Program-made: the position numbers and the translations under genes | In this document: piece after piece, positions 19,944 through 26,085 of the stretch | Layout of the letters: the number at the start of each line of letters is the position of its first letter | How positions within the stretch are numbered: the stretch's first letter is position 1 | Source: a virus | DNA: 26,085 nucleotides | Virus record (IMG/VR): IMGVR_UViG_3300047480_000273 | Coordinates: 1-26,085 of that record | Reading direction: 5' to 3' (one strand) | The notes under the pieces: generated by a model | The model's database searches: none | Told to the model about the DNA's origin: nothing | The model's input: only the letters and a program-made list of their open reading frames with translations

Positions 19944-20320
19944 AAAAAGTAACAATAACTGTATCAAGTGAACTTACACAGTATGGTGAAGTTGTATTTT
20001 CAGTTAAAAGTCATATGGGTATATTCAAGAGTAAGTGTCTACACGATGCTTTATCTGATGCTGATATCAAGATGACTGGTATAACTGATATGGTTGATAC
20101 TGTATACAGGCGGATGAAATCAGTAAATCACTTTGCTTTAGAAACTAAACACACAAGATTATATGACAGAGAACCAGAAGAGAGCGGAGGATTTGAACCA
20201 AGCTCTGATAATAATGAACCAGCAGTTGAAGTTAGTGTTCCAAACATTTCAAGCAAATGTGGAAAGAGCACTAGAGGAAAAACTAAAAAAGCTAAACATC
20301 TCGTATGTGAATGTGTTTAG
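19937..20320 (+). CDS. Hypothetical protein overlapping DnaA-like gene
   Basis: 127 residues. Residues 1-80 look like a real domain (beta-rich VTITVSSELTQYGEVVFSV, then a helix). The remaining third is Ser/Lys/Gly-rich and coincides with the start of the DnaA-like gene in another frame over 158 bases. It may be a genuine overlap, or the gene may have once been shorter. Coupled to UDG by a seven-base overlap. Confidence 0.6.
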   Translation: MVEKVTITVSSELTQYGEVVFSVKSHMGIFKSKCLHDALSDADIKMTGITDMVDTVYRRMKSVNHFALETKHTRLYDREPEESGGFEPSSDNNEPAVEVSVPNISSKCGKSTRGKTKKAKHLVCECV

Positions 20321-20645
20321 AGAATTTAAGGTACCTCTATCAACTCTTGTAGAGATTGCTTTAGAGATTTCACCTACATGTCTTATGACAGATCAGAAGT
20401 TTTCTAGAAAGAGACCTCTCGTTGTACCCCGTCAACTACTATGTTACATAGCAGGTGAGATGGGTTATACAGATAGTGCTGTTGCTTATGTTATTAACAG
20501 AGATAGAACAACTGTGATTGCAGCTAAAAAGACTGTGTTAGATGCTTTAACTTACAATACAGCTGATTATATTAAAACATTAAAGCAGTTTACAACACGT
20601 CTCAAAGATCATCCAGGTGGTGAGGTATTACAATATCTTGATTAA
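20163..20645 (+). CDS. DnaA domain IV-like DNA-binding protein
   Basis: 160 residues. The C-terminal half matches the DnaA DNA-binding domain: a helix with R-P-L-V-V-P-R-Q-L-L-C-Y-I-A-G-E-M (84-100), then V-I-N-R-D-R-T-T-V-I-A-A-K-K (110-123), equivalent to the G-x-R-D-H-T-T-V signature that reads DnaA boxes, with Arg in place of the signature His. There is no AAA+ ATPase domain. The N-terminal 70 residues are helical and could be a partner-binding region. It may direct the helicase to the phage origin or bind host origins. The next ATG is at 20214. Confidence 0.75.
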   Translation: MTENQKRAEDLNQALIIMNQQLKLVFQTFQANVERALEEKLKKLNISYVNVFREFKVPLSTLVEIALEISPTCLMTDQKFSRKRPLVVPRQLLCYIAGEMGYTDSAVAYVINRDRTTVIAAKKTVLDALTYNTADYIKTLKQFTTRLKDHPGGEVLQYLD

Positions 20646-20656
20646 ATTCGTTGATT

Positions 20657-21211
20657 ATGCAAGAACTATTTGACCATATTGAAATCAAAGGTATAACTCC
20701 AAATCAGTATTATATGCTATGGTGCATCTCTATGAAAAGAGTACCTAAACATATCAATACTGCATTAGAGATGCGTTGTTTAACAACAGATGGGTATCTA
20801 AAAGACTCTAAGATCACACAGAAAGGACAGGATGTTCTAGGTAAACTTGTAAGTGTACCTGCAAAAGCAAAGACTACTACCTATAATGTAGATGATTATT
20901 TAGAGTTATTTCCAAAAGGTAAGTTACCAAGTGGTAAACCTGCCAGAGTAAACAAAAGAAACATTGAAGAAGCGTTTAGTTGGTTCTTTAAGAACTATGA
21001 CTACGAATGGACAATAGTTCTCAAAGCTACATCTTATTATGTAGATACCTATGAGAAAGATAACTATAAGTATATGAGGAACTCCCAGTATTTTATCCGT
21101 AAACAAAATACAGATAAGACATGGGATTCTGAACTTGCTAATTGTTGTGATATTGTTCTAGGTGGTGATGATCTAACTGACAACGCTCACTTCTCAGAAA
21201 GAGTAGTATGA
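20657..21211 (+). CDS. Conserved phage hypothetical protein (replication-associated position)
   Basis: 184 residues from the ATG at 20657. The N-terminus (1-60) looks like a winged helix; the C-terminal part has F-P-K-G-K-L-P-S-G-K-P-A-R, then F-S-W-F-F-K-N-Y-x-Y-x-W, Y-V and Y-M-R-N-S-Q-Y-F-I. I associate this order with a protein next to DnaB-like helicases in Bacteroidota phages. It may be a helicase loader or replication accessory, which is only inferred from position. Confidence 0.68.
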   Translation: MQELFDHIEIKGITPNQYYMLWCISMKRVPKHINTALEMRCLTTDGYLKDSKITQKGQDVLGKLVSVPAKAKTTTYNVDDYLELFPKGKLPSGKPARVNKRNIEEAFSWFFKNYDYEWTIVLKATSYYVDTYEKDNYKYMRNSQYFIRKQNTDKTWDSELANCCDIVLGGDDLTDNAHFSERVV

Positions 21212-21402
21212 GTTTAGAAACAGAGAAAATCCTATTAAAGATAGGTATGTCGATAATATTGTCGATATTGTGTTATTTTATCATAGATACTTTCATTGTG
21301 AATGTTAATATCTTGGAGTACTTAATTATTGAGCTTCTCTTGGTTTTATCACACACATTTTATAAATTTGTACATCGCTGGATCAGCGTTCAACAACGAT
21401 AA
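21208..21402 (+). CDS. Small two-pass membrane protein
   Basis: 64 residues with two long hydrophobic segments (about 10-30 and 33-52) rich in Ile and Leu, ending in a short basic tail. Overlaps the upstream gene by four bases (ATGA). The DnaB gene's promoter begins inside it. Function unknown. Confidence 0.62.
   Translation: MSLETEKILLKIGMSIILSILCYFIIDTFIVNVNILEYLIIELLLVLSHTFYKFVHRWISVQQR
21340..21370 (+). promoter_or_regulatory. Bacteroidota-type promoter before helicase gene
   Basis: TTG (21340-21342), 20 bases, TAAATTTG (21363-21370), a full match. Transcription would start near 21377, about 37 bases before the helicase ATG at 21414, driving the replication operon. Confidence 0.65.
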
Positions 21403-21413
21403 TCAGTACTATA

Positions 21414-22403
21414 ATGGAGAAAAAAAAGCTTTGGAAAGACCAGAAGCAAGGTTTCCTTGACTCATTAGTTTACCTAAAAGGTAGAATGGATGGTGAAATT
21501 CGTAGCTTGAAGACTCCGTGGGAAAAGTTTAATGATGCTACTACTGATGGTCTCGAATGGCACTCGATGACTGTTATAGGTGGTAGACCAGGTAGCGGGA
21601 AAACTTTGATTAAAGATCAGATTGTAAGAGAAGCATTTGTATTGAACCCTGACGAACAATTTCGTGTTTTGGAGTTTCAGTTCGAGATGCTCGCTCGTAC
21701 GTCTGCGATCAGAGAATTCTCTAGTGTACTTGGTAAATCTTATAAATACCTATGTAGTGCAGATGGTCAGTTATCGAATGAAGATCTTAGTGTATGTTAC
21801 GAACATGCTAAAGAGAGAGTAAAGATCCCTATTGATATAGTAGAGGAACCTATCACCGTCAACGAACTTAAAGAAGTAATTGTGGATTATATGAATACCC
21901 ACGCGACTAAGGATGACGAAGGTAAGTTTGAATTTACGAAAACAATAGTGACTCTCGATCACTCTTTGCTGTTAAAGAAAGCACCATTTGAGAAGGATAA
22001 GTTTGATACCTTATATAATCTAGGTGAAGCTATCACAGAACTTAAACGTAGATTCCCAATCGCGTTTATTATTCTTACACAGCTTAACCGGGGTATTGAC
22101 AATCCTGAGAGGAATGAAGACGGTAAGTATGGTAATTACATACTAGAGTCTGATATCTTCGGTTCAGATGCTCTGCTTCAACACGCTGATACACTTATTG
22201 GTATCAATAGACCTGCTAAACAAAAGATTAGGTTCTATGGTCCTGATAGGTATATGATCGAAAATGACAGGGTGCTTGTATTGCACTTCTTGAAATGTCG
22301 TAATGGTGATAATCGAATGAGCTTTTTCAAAGCAGAGTTTGAACGCATGCGTATTTCAGAAATGCAGACACCACCTCAACAAGAAAAAAGATTAAGAATA
22401 TGA
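21414..22403 (+). CDS. DnaB-like replicative helicase
   Basis: 329 residues. A RecA-fold helicase: Walker A G-R-P-G-S-G-K-T (57-64), Walker B-like V-T-L-D-H (179-183), and a conserved I-I-L-T-Q-L-N-R segment in the middle of the fold. It lacks the usual DnaB N-terminal domain. Hexameric helicases of this type unwind the fork 5' to 3'. It heads the replication operon and is followed by the RecA-like ATPase, SSB-like and primase genes, the same grouping seen in crAss-like phages. It has its own promoter. Confidence 0.88.
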   Translation: MEKKKLWKDQKQGFLDSLVYLKGRMDGEIRSLKTPWEKFNDATTDGLEWHSMTVIGGRPGSGKTLIKDQIVREAFVLNPDEQFRVLEFQFEMLARTSAIREFSSVLGKSYKYLCSADGQLSNEDLSVCYEHAKERVKIPIDIVEEPITVNELKEVIVDYMNTHATKDDEGKFEFTKTIVTLDHSLLLKKAPFEKDKFDTLYNLGEAITELKRRFPIAFIILTQLNRGIDNPERNEDGKYGNYILESDIFGSDALLQHADTLIGINRPAKQKIRFYGPDRYMIENDRVLVLHFLKCRNGDNRMSFFKAEFERMRISEMQTPPQQEKRLRI

Positions 22404-22936
22404 GTTTAAGTTTGAAAGAAAAAGAAAAAGATTACAAAACAAAAGTTGCTGAACTAAGAGAGTATCACCAAGAAACATTCAATGCCTTAGGAATTCCTGA
22501 CGCGTATTTCTATCCAAAGATTGCGTATCGACCTAAAGGTAAAGACGAGTTGCATATTAGTTTGTTTCCTAGTGAATTGAGAAAAGGGACTGACGTGTAT
22601 ACAGAGTTTGTAGCAGGTGATACAGAACCACAAGATGCAAACAGAACATTGTGGAGATTATATTTTAATCCCCATTGGGAAGAAGAGTATGATACTACAA
22701 CTCCTTCTGATGATCCTAAGATGCGTTACTTGATTCCTGTTAGTGAACTTGTAAAAGTTACAGCTCCAGCAAAGTTTAATGCTGCGGCGAACTTGAAGGT
22801 AACAGAGTTTGATGATTTCTCAAACTTGTTGCAAGATGATGCTCCTATGTCTGAAATGACAATCAAAGATTTAGCTGCGATTTTGTTGAAGAAACCAATC
22901 AGCAACAAGAAGTGGTTGAACGACTTAGTTAAGTAA
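22400..22936 (+). CDS. Hypothetical protein in replication operon
   Basis: 178 residues. Residues 1-30 are a charged helix, 38-110 look like a beta-rich domain, and 150-178 form a helical tail (EMTIKDLAAILLKKPISNKKWLNDLVK) that could bind a partner. Overlaps the helicase stop by four bases (ATGA). Located between helicase and RecA-like ATPase, so it may be a replication accessory factor. No family recognised. Confidence 0.68.
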   Translation: MSLSLKEKEKDYKTKVAELREYHQETFNALGIPDAYFYPKIAYRPKGKDELHISLFPSELRKGTDVYTEFVAGDTEPQDANRTLWRLYFNPHWEEEYDTTTPSDDPKMRYLIPVSELVKVTAPAKFNAAANLKVTEFDDFSNLLQDDAPMSEMTIKDLAAILLKKPISNKKWLNDLVK

Positions 22937-22950
22937 CAAATATCAAAACA

Positions 22951-23694
22951 ATGGAGATTATATTACCAACAGCGAAGGTTGCTGCGGAACACACGAGTCC
23001 AAAGAACCTGATTATTTTTTCAAAACCCAAAACCGGTAAGACTACCTTACTATCTCAATTAGACAACTGTTTAATACTTGACCTTGAGAAAGGTTCAAAG
23101 TATGTAGATGCTATGAAGATAGAAGCTAGTAGTGTAGAAGAAATTAAGCATATCGGAAAAGCTATTAAGGATGCCGGTAATCCTTATAAATACGTTGCTG
23201 TCGATACCATCACTGCATTAGAAGAGATGTGTATTCCGTATGCTGAAGAGTTGTATATGAAAACCCCTATGGGTAAGAACTGGTTAACAGAAGGTAAACC
23301 TAAGTATAGTAGTATTCTTAGTCTACCTAATGGTGCTGGTTATCCATATCTAAGGGAAGCATTTACGAAGGTTGTGAATTATATTCAAACCTGGGCACCT
23401 AGAACTATTCTAGTGGGTCACGTAAAAGACACAATGCTTGAGAAGAATGGTTCAGAATTCAACTCGCTAGATCTAGATTTAACTGGTAAGTTAAAGAGAA
23501 TCACAGCGTCTAACTCTGACTCTATAGGTTACTTGTACAGAAAAGGTAAGAAAAACATTATTAGTTTTAAGACCTCAGATGAAGTAGCATGTGGAGCAAG
23601 ACCTGCACACTTAAGCAACAAAGAAATAGTTCTGTCTGAAATGCAAGAAGACGGAACGATCGTAGTTAACTGGAATGAAATTTACATTGATTAA
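22951..23694 (+). CDS. RecA-fold ATPase, Sak4-like recombinase
   Basis: 247 residues. Walker A S-K-P-K-T-G-K-T-T (24-32), a likely Walker B at Y-K-Y-V-A-V-D-T near 90-96, and R-T-I-L-V-G-H-V-K later, typical of phage single-strand annealing-type RecA-like ATPases (Sak4/AAA_24). Such proteins promote recombination with a partner SSB, and here a likely SSB gene follows directly. It is a known component of the crAss-like replication block. Confidence 0.82.
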   Translation: MEIILPTAKVAAEHTSPKNLIIFSKPKTGKTTLLSQLDNCLILDLEKGSKYVDAMKIEASSVEEIKHIGKAIKDAGNPYKYVAVDTITALEEMCIPYAEELYMKTPMGKNWLTEGKPKYSSILSLPNGAGYPYLREAFTKVVNYIQTWAPRTILVGHVKDTMLEKNGSEFNSLDLDLTGKLKRITASNSDSIGYLYRKGKKNIISFKTSDEVACGARPAHLSNKEIVLSEMQEDGTIVVNWNEIYID

Positions 23695-23705
23695 AATTAA
23701 GAAAA

Positions 23706-24389
23706 ATGATTAGCACAAAAGATTTAAAAAGCTCAGAAGGTACATCTTTACCAAAAGTTATCGGTCCTGGTAACACAGAAGTTAAAATCAACAGTATCAC
23801 ATTGGAAGCACCTGTCTATGACAAGAACGCTTACAACTTGGTAATGAACGTAGAAACTCGTCCTATTGAAGGATTCGAAGGTTTCTATATTGATAAGAAC
23901 AATCCTGAAAAAGGACGTTACGAAGGTCAAGTAGGTAAAGTGAAGACTTCTGAATATGCTTACAAAGACGGAACTACTAAGACAGGTATCTCTGTGTCTC
24001 GTGATATGGATATATTGAAAGCATTACAGAACATCTGTCGTGTTGTAGACAAACTCAACTGGATGGATGAGAATGACAGCAAGCATGAAACTATCGAAGA
24101 CTATGTTACAGCATTTAACAATGACGCACCTTTCAAAGATGTGTTTGTTAGAATGTGTGTAGGTGGTAAAGAGTATCTTAACAAGGAAGGTTATACAAAC
24201 TATGACATGTTCCTAGTTAGAAACCAACGCGGTGCATACAATATGGAGAATGCTAATGTAGCTGACTCTAAATTGATCAAGTTTGAATCTGATCTTCACA
24301 TCAAGAAGAAGAAAGTAGAAAATGTTGAGTCGTTTGGTAGCGGTACCGTTACTACATCGTCTTCAGTAGGTTCTGATTTCGAATTGTAA
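23706..24389 (+). CDS. Single-stranded DNA-binding protein (phage type)
   Basis: 227 residues. A beta-rich OB-like core, with K-I-N-S-I-T-L-E-A-P and Y-N-L-V-M-N-V-E-T-R-P, aromatic residues spaced along it, and a disordered Ser/Thr/Gly tail ending in the acidic-aromatic S-D-F-E-L, a common partner-binding end in SSBs. Identification rests on this tail, the size and its place beside the RecA-like ATPase and helicase, since the OB sequence itself is poorly conserved. It would coat single-stranded DNA during replication. Confidence 0.65.
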   Translation: MISTKDLKSSEGTSLPKVIGPGNTEVKINSITLEAPVYDKNAYNLVMNVETRPIEGFEGFYIDKNNPEKGRYEGQVGKVKTSEYAYKDGTTKTGISVSRDMDILKALQNICRVVDKLNWMDENDSKHETIEDYVTAFNNDAPFKDVFVRMCVGGKEYLNKEGYTNYDMFLVRNQRGAYNMENANVADSKLIKFESDLHIKKKKVENVESFGSGTVTTSSSVGSDFEL

Positions 24390-24407
24390 TCTAAGTTTAA
24401 CGATAAG

Positions 24408-24434
24408 AGGGGGAGTATTGCTCCCCCTTTTTTA
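24408..24434 (+). terminator. Rho-independent terminator after SSB-like gene
   Basis: AGGGGGAG (24408-24415) pairs with CTCCCCCT (24421-24428) around TATTG, followed by a T-run. It ends the helicase-ATPase-SSB unit just before the primase gene. Confidence 0.82.
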
Positions 24435-24439
24435 TCTCT

Positions 24440-25420
24440 ATGTTTATGATAAGTTCTAAAGTTCTAGTGTCTAGTTATGATGATGTTCCGGATTACTGGA
24501 TGTTTGAGCATTATTGTAATCTAAACGAAAAATTAATCGGTCAAGATGTAAAAATTAAATCTGTATTTAATCCTACAGAACGTACTGCAAGTTTCTGTAT
24601 CTATCGTAAAGAAGAGAAGTATCTGTTTAAAGATTTCTCATCTGGTAGAGGCGGTTCACCAATCAATCTAGTAATGGATCTATATGGTGTAACATTCCCG
24701 GAAGCTGTCAATAAGGTTATAAAAGATTACCGTGAGTTTCTACACACTGGTACAACTGACGACATGCGTACGTTTAAGAAAATGGCGAAGTACAAGATTG
24801 TAGATTTCTCTAAGCGCTCCTGGACTAAAGGTGATGCAAGTTTTTGGACTCAATTTGATATTGATTCGGAAACACTAGAGAGATACAATGTATTTCCTGT
24901 TGGTGATTATTCTATGGAGAAGCAGGATGAAGATGCGGTTAAACACTTGTCTATTACTGGTCCCTATTTGTACGCATATACAAGACTAGACGGTAGTATT
25001 TACAAGATGTATCAACCGATGAATCCTGATCATAAGTTTCTAAAAGTTAAGAATTATATTCAAGGTACAGATCAACTAAAGTTTGAGAAACCAAATCTCA
25101 TCATATGCAGTTCACTCAAGGATCTTATGTCACTATCTAAGTTCGGATTCAATGCGGAATTCGTAGCACCAGATAGTGAGAATACTGTTATCCCACAAGG
25201 TGCGATTAGCATATATAAAAGCAAGTATAAGAATATCATTACTTTGTTTGACAATGACGACGCCGGTAGAAAAGCTATGAGTAAATATGAATCAACTTAT
25301 GGTATCGCTAGTGTTGTCCTACCACTTAGTAAGGATCTATCTGATTCTGTTAGAGACCACGGTTTAGTTAAGACAAGAGAAGTATTATATCCATTATTAA
25401 AAGAAGCAATAAGTAAATGA
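24440..25420 (+). CDS. DnaG-like primase with TOPRIM fold
   Basis: 326 residues. The N-terminal part has the primase S-V-F-N-P-T-E-R-T-A-S-F (41-52) and D-F-S-S-G-R-G-G-S (65-73) region; no CHC2 zinc cysteines are seen. The TOPRIM part shows I-I-C-S-S-L-K-D-L-M (221-230) and L-F-D-N-D-D-A-G (269-276), the latter the metal-binding D-x-D. The Glu expected in the first TOPRIM motif is replaced by Ser, a variation I have seen in Bacteroidota phage relatives. It should make primers for the fork opened by the helicase. ATG at 24440 or the in-frame ATG six bases later could start it. Confidence 0.8.
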   Translation: MFMISSKVLVSSYDDVPDYWMFEHYCNLNEKLIGQDVKIKSVFNPTERTASFCIYRKEEKYLFKDFSSGRGGSPINLVMDLYGVTFPEAVNKVIKDYREFLHTGTTDDMRTFKKMAKYKIVDFSKRSWTKGDASFWTQFDIDSETLERYNVFPVGDYSMEKQDEDAVKHLSITGPYLYAYTRLDGSIYKMYQPMNPDHKFLKVKNYIQGTDQLKFEKPNLIICSSLKDLMSLSKFGFNAEFVAPDSENTVIPQGAISIYKSKYKNIITLFDNDDAGRKAMSKYESTYGIASVVLPLSKDLSDSVRDHGLVKTREVLYPLLKEAISK

Positions 25421-25839
25421 GTTGGATTTATAAAGGTGTAGTATTTACACCTGAGATGATACCTGAAGGTGCTGTTGGTTTCATATATGAAATGACAGCA
25501 ATCATAGACGGTAAGTCTGTGGCTTATATAGGTAAAAAGAACTTTGCATTAGTTACCAAAAAGAAACTTGCAAAGAAGAACGCACCTGTAGATAAGCGTA
25601 AAAAGAATTACGTGAAGACTTCTAAGTTAAATTACGAGAACTACTTTAGTAGTAACGTAGTACTTAAGCAAGCTCACAAAGATAAAGTTCCTATTAAGAG
25701 GAACATCTTACACATATGTTATTCTAAAACAGAACTAACATACATGGAAACCAAGTATCAGTTTGTCAAGGGTGTACTAGAATCAGACTTCTATCTGAAT
25801 GGTAATATCCTAGGACGTTTTTATAAACAAAAATATTAA
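25417..25839 (+). CDS. GIY-YIG-family endonuclease (SegE-like)
   Basis: 140 residues. G-F-I-Y (21-24) and A-Y-I-G-K-K (36-41) match the GIY-YIG core, followed by a Lys-rich insertion and Y-F-S-S-N, as in the phage SegE-type family. It overlaps the primase stop by four bases. Phage GIY-YIG proteins cut DNA for homing or recombination; as a compact, operon-embedded gene it may be resident rather than mobile. The catalytic Tyr and Arg pattern in the later half cannot be settled by eye. Confidence 0.75.
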   Translation: MSWIYKGVVFTPEMIPEGAVGFIYEMTAIIDGKSVAYIGKKNFALVTKKKLAKKNAPVDKRKKNYVKTSKLNYENYFSSNVVLKQAHKDKVPIKRNILHICYSKTELTYMETKYQFVKGVLESDFYLNGNILGRFYKQKY

Positions 25840-25843
25840 TTGT

Positions 25844-26085
25844 ATGAGTATATTTAATGATGATCTAGATAAAGCAATGTTCTTCTCTGGACTAAAAGAT
25901 TTAGGTGTTGAGAAACTAGTTGCCGAGTATAGTGGGGGAGGTGACTCCGGTGCTATAGATACTGTATATGCTGAGAATACTGAAGGTGATCATATAGACC
26001 TTGGTGATTTTCATGACCGTGTAGAAAACTTTATGTATGAAATCTTAAGTACTAAATACGACTATGACTGGTATAACAATGATGG
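25844..26085 (+). CDS. Hypothetical protein, truncated by window end
   Basis: 80 residues visible from the ATG at 25844, open to the right edge. Acidic, with S-G-G-G-D-S-G-A-I-D at about residues 31-40, a glycine/aspartate sequence that recalls DUF6878-type phage proteins. Function unknown, and the 3' end is missing. Confidence 0.6.
   Translation, partial: MSIFNDDLDKAMFFSGLKDLGVEKLVAEYSGGGDSGAIDTVYAENTEGDHIDLGDFHDRVENFMYEILSTKYDYDWYNND

Noticed and set aside
1-26085. CRISPR array or prophage integrase/attachment sites
   Set aside because: No regularly spaced direct repeats and no tyrosine or serine recombinase motif were seen; the only direct repeat pair of note flanks the HNH gene.

Overview
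This AT-rich window reads as part of a lytic, tailed-phage genome whose host is a member of the Bacteroidota. Evidence for the host: several promoters fit the Bacteroidota pattern (TTG, about 20 bases, TAnnTTTG); there is a short lipoprotein with a typical Bacteroidota lipobox; most starts are preceded by A-rich leaders rather than Shine-Dalgarno sites; and many small proteins look like hypothetical genes common in Flavobacteriia phages. The gene set (DnaB-like helicase, RecA-like ATPase, SSB-like protein, TOPRIM primase, uracil-DNA glycosylase, ThyX, SF2 helicase, metallophosphoesterase) resembles the replication and nucleotide-metabolism half of a crAss-like or other large Bacteroidota phage. 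No capsid, portal, terminase or tail gene is recognised, so the family assignment is an inference. Layout: 1-362 is the end of an unknown gene. 363-1363 has no gene but is full of consecutive, well-formed inverted repeats. 1364-3150 are plus-strand unknown genes, and 3182-4428 is a two-gene minus-strand island with a metallophosphoesterase. 4469-9925 is a tightly packed plus-strand run of small genes with an HNH nuclease, an SF2 helicase, a zinc-ribbon protein, a ClpS-type adaptor and a lipoprotein. 9912-10352 holds a promoter, a GroES-like gene and a structured RNA candidate with a pseudoknot. 10397-11638 is a small accessory block. 11640-12995 is an RNA-rich region with four tRNA-like cloverleaf candidates, none with a normal anticodon arm, interrupted by a homing-type HNH gene. 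13011-16371 has a radical-SAM (spore-photoproduct-lyase-like) gene followed by mosaic hypothetical genes. 16368-20645 has ThyX, membrane proteins, a lone minus-strand gene, UDG and a DnaA-domain-IV-like protein. 20657-25839 is the replication core, and 25844 to the end is a truncated gene. How the genes may work together: the right half supplies DNA replication (helicase, primase, SSB, recombinase-like ATPase, DnaA-like DNA-binding protein), thymidylate synthesis and repair (UDG, possible photolesion repair). The left-centre adds nucleases, a helicase and two protein-homeostasis genes (ClpS-like and GroES-like) that could redirect host proteolysis and folding. The most novel material is RNA: the 1 kb hairpin field, the pseudoknotted RNA after the GroES-like gene, and the array of anticodon-less tRNA-like structures with recurring GAAAGA-loop hairpins and an HNH insertion at a tRNA 3' end.
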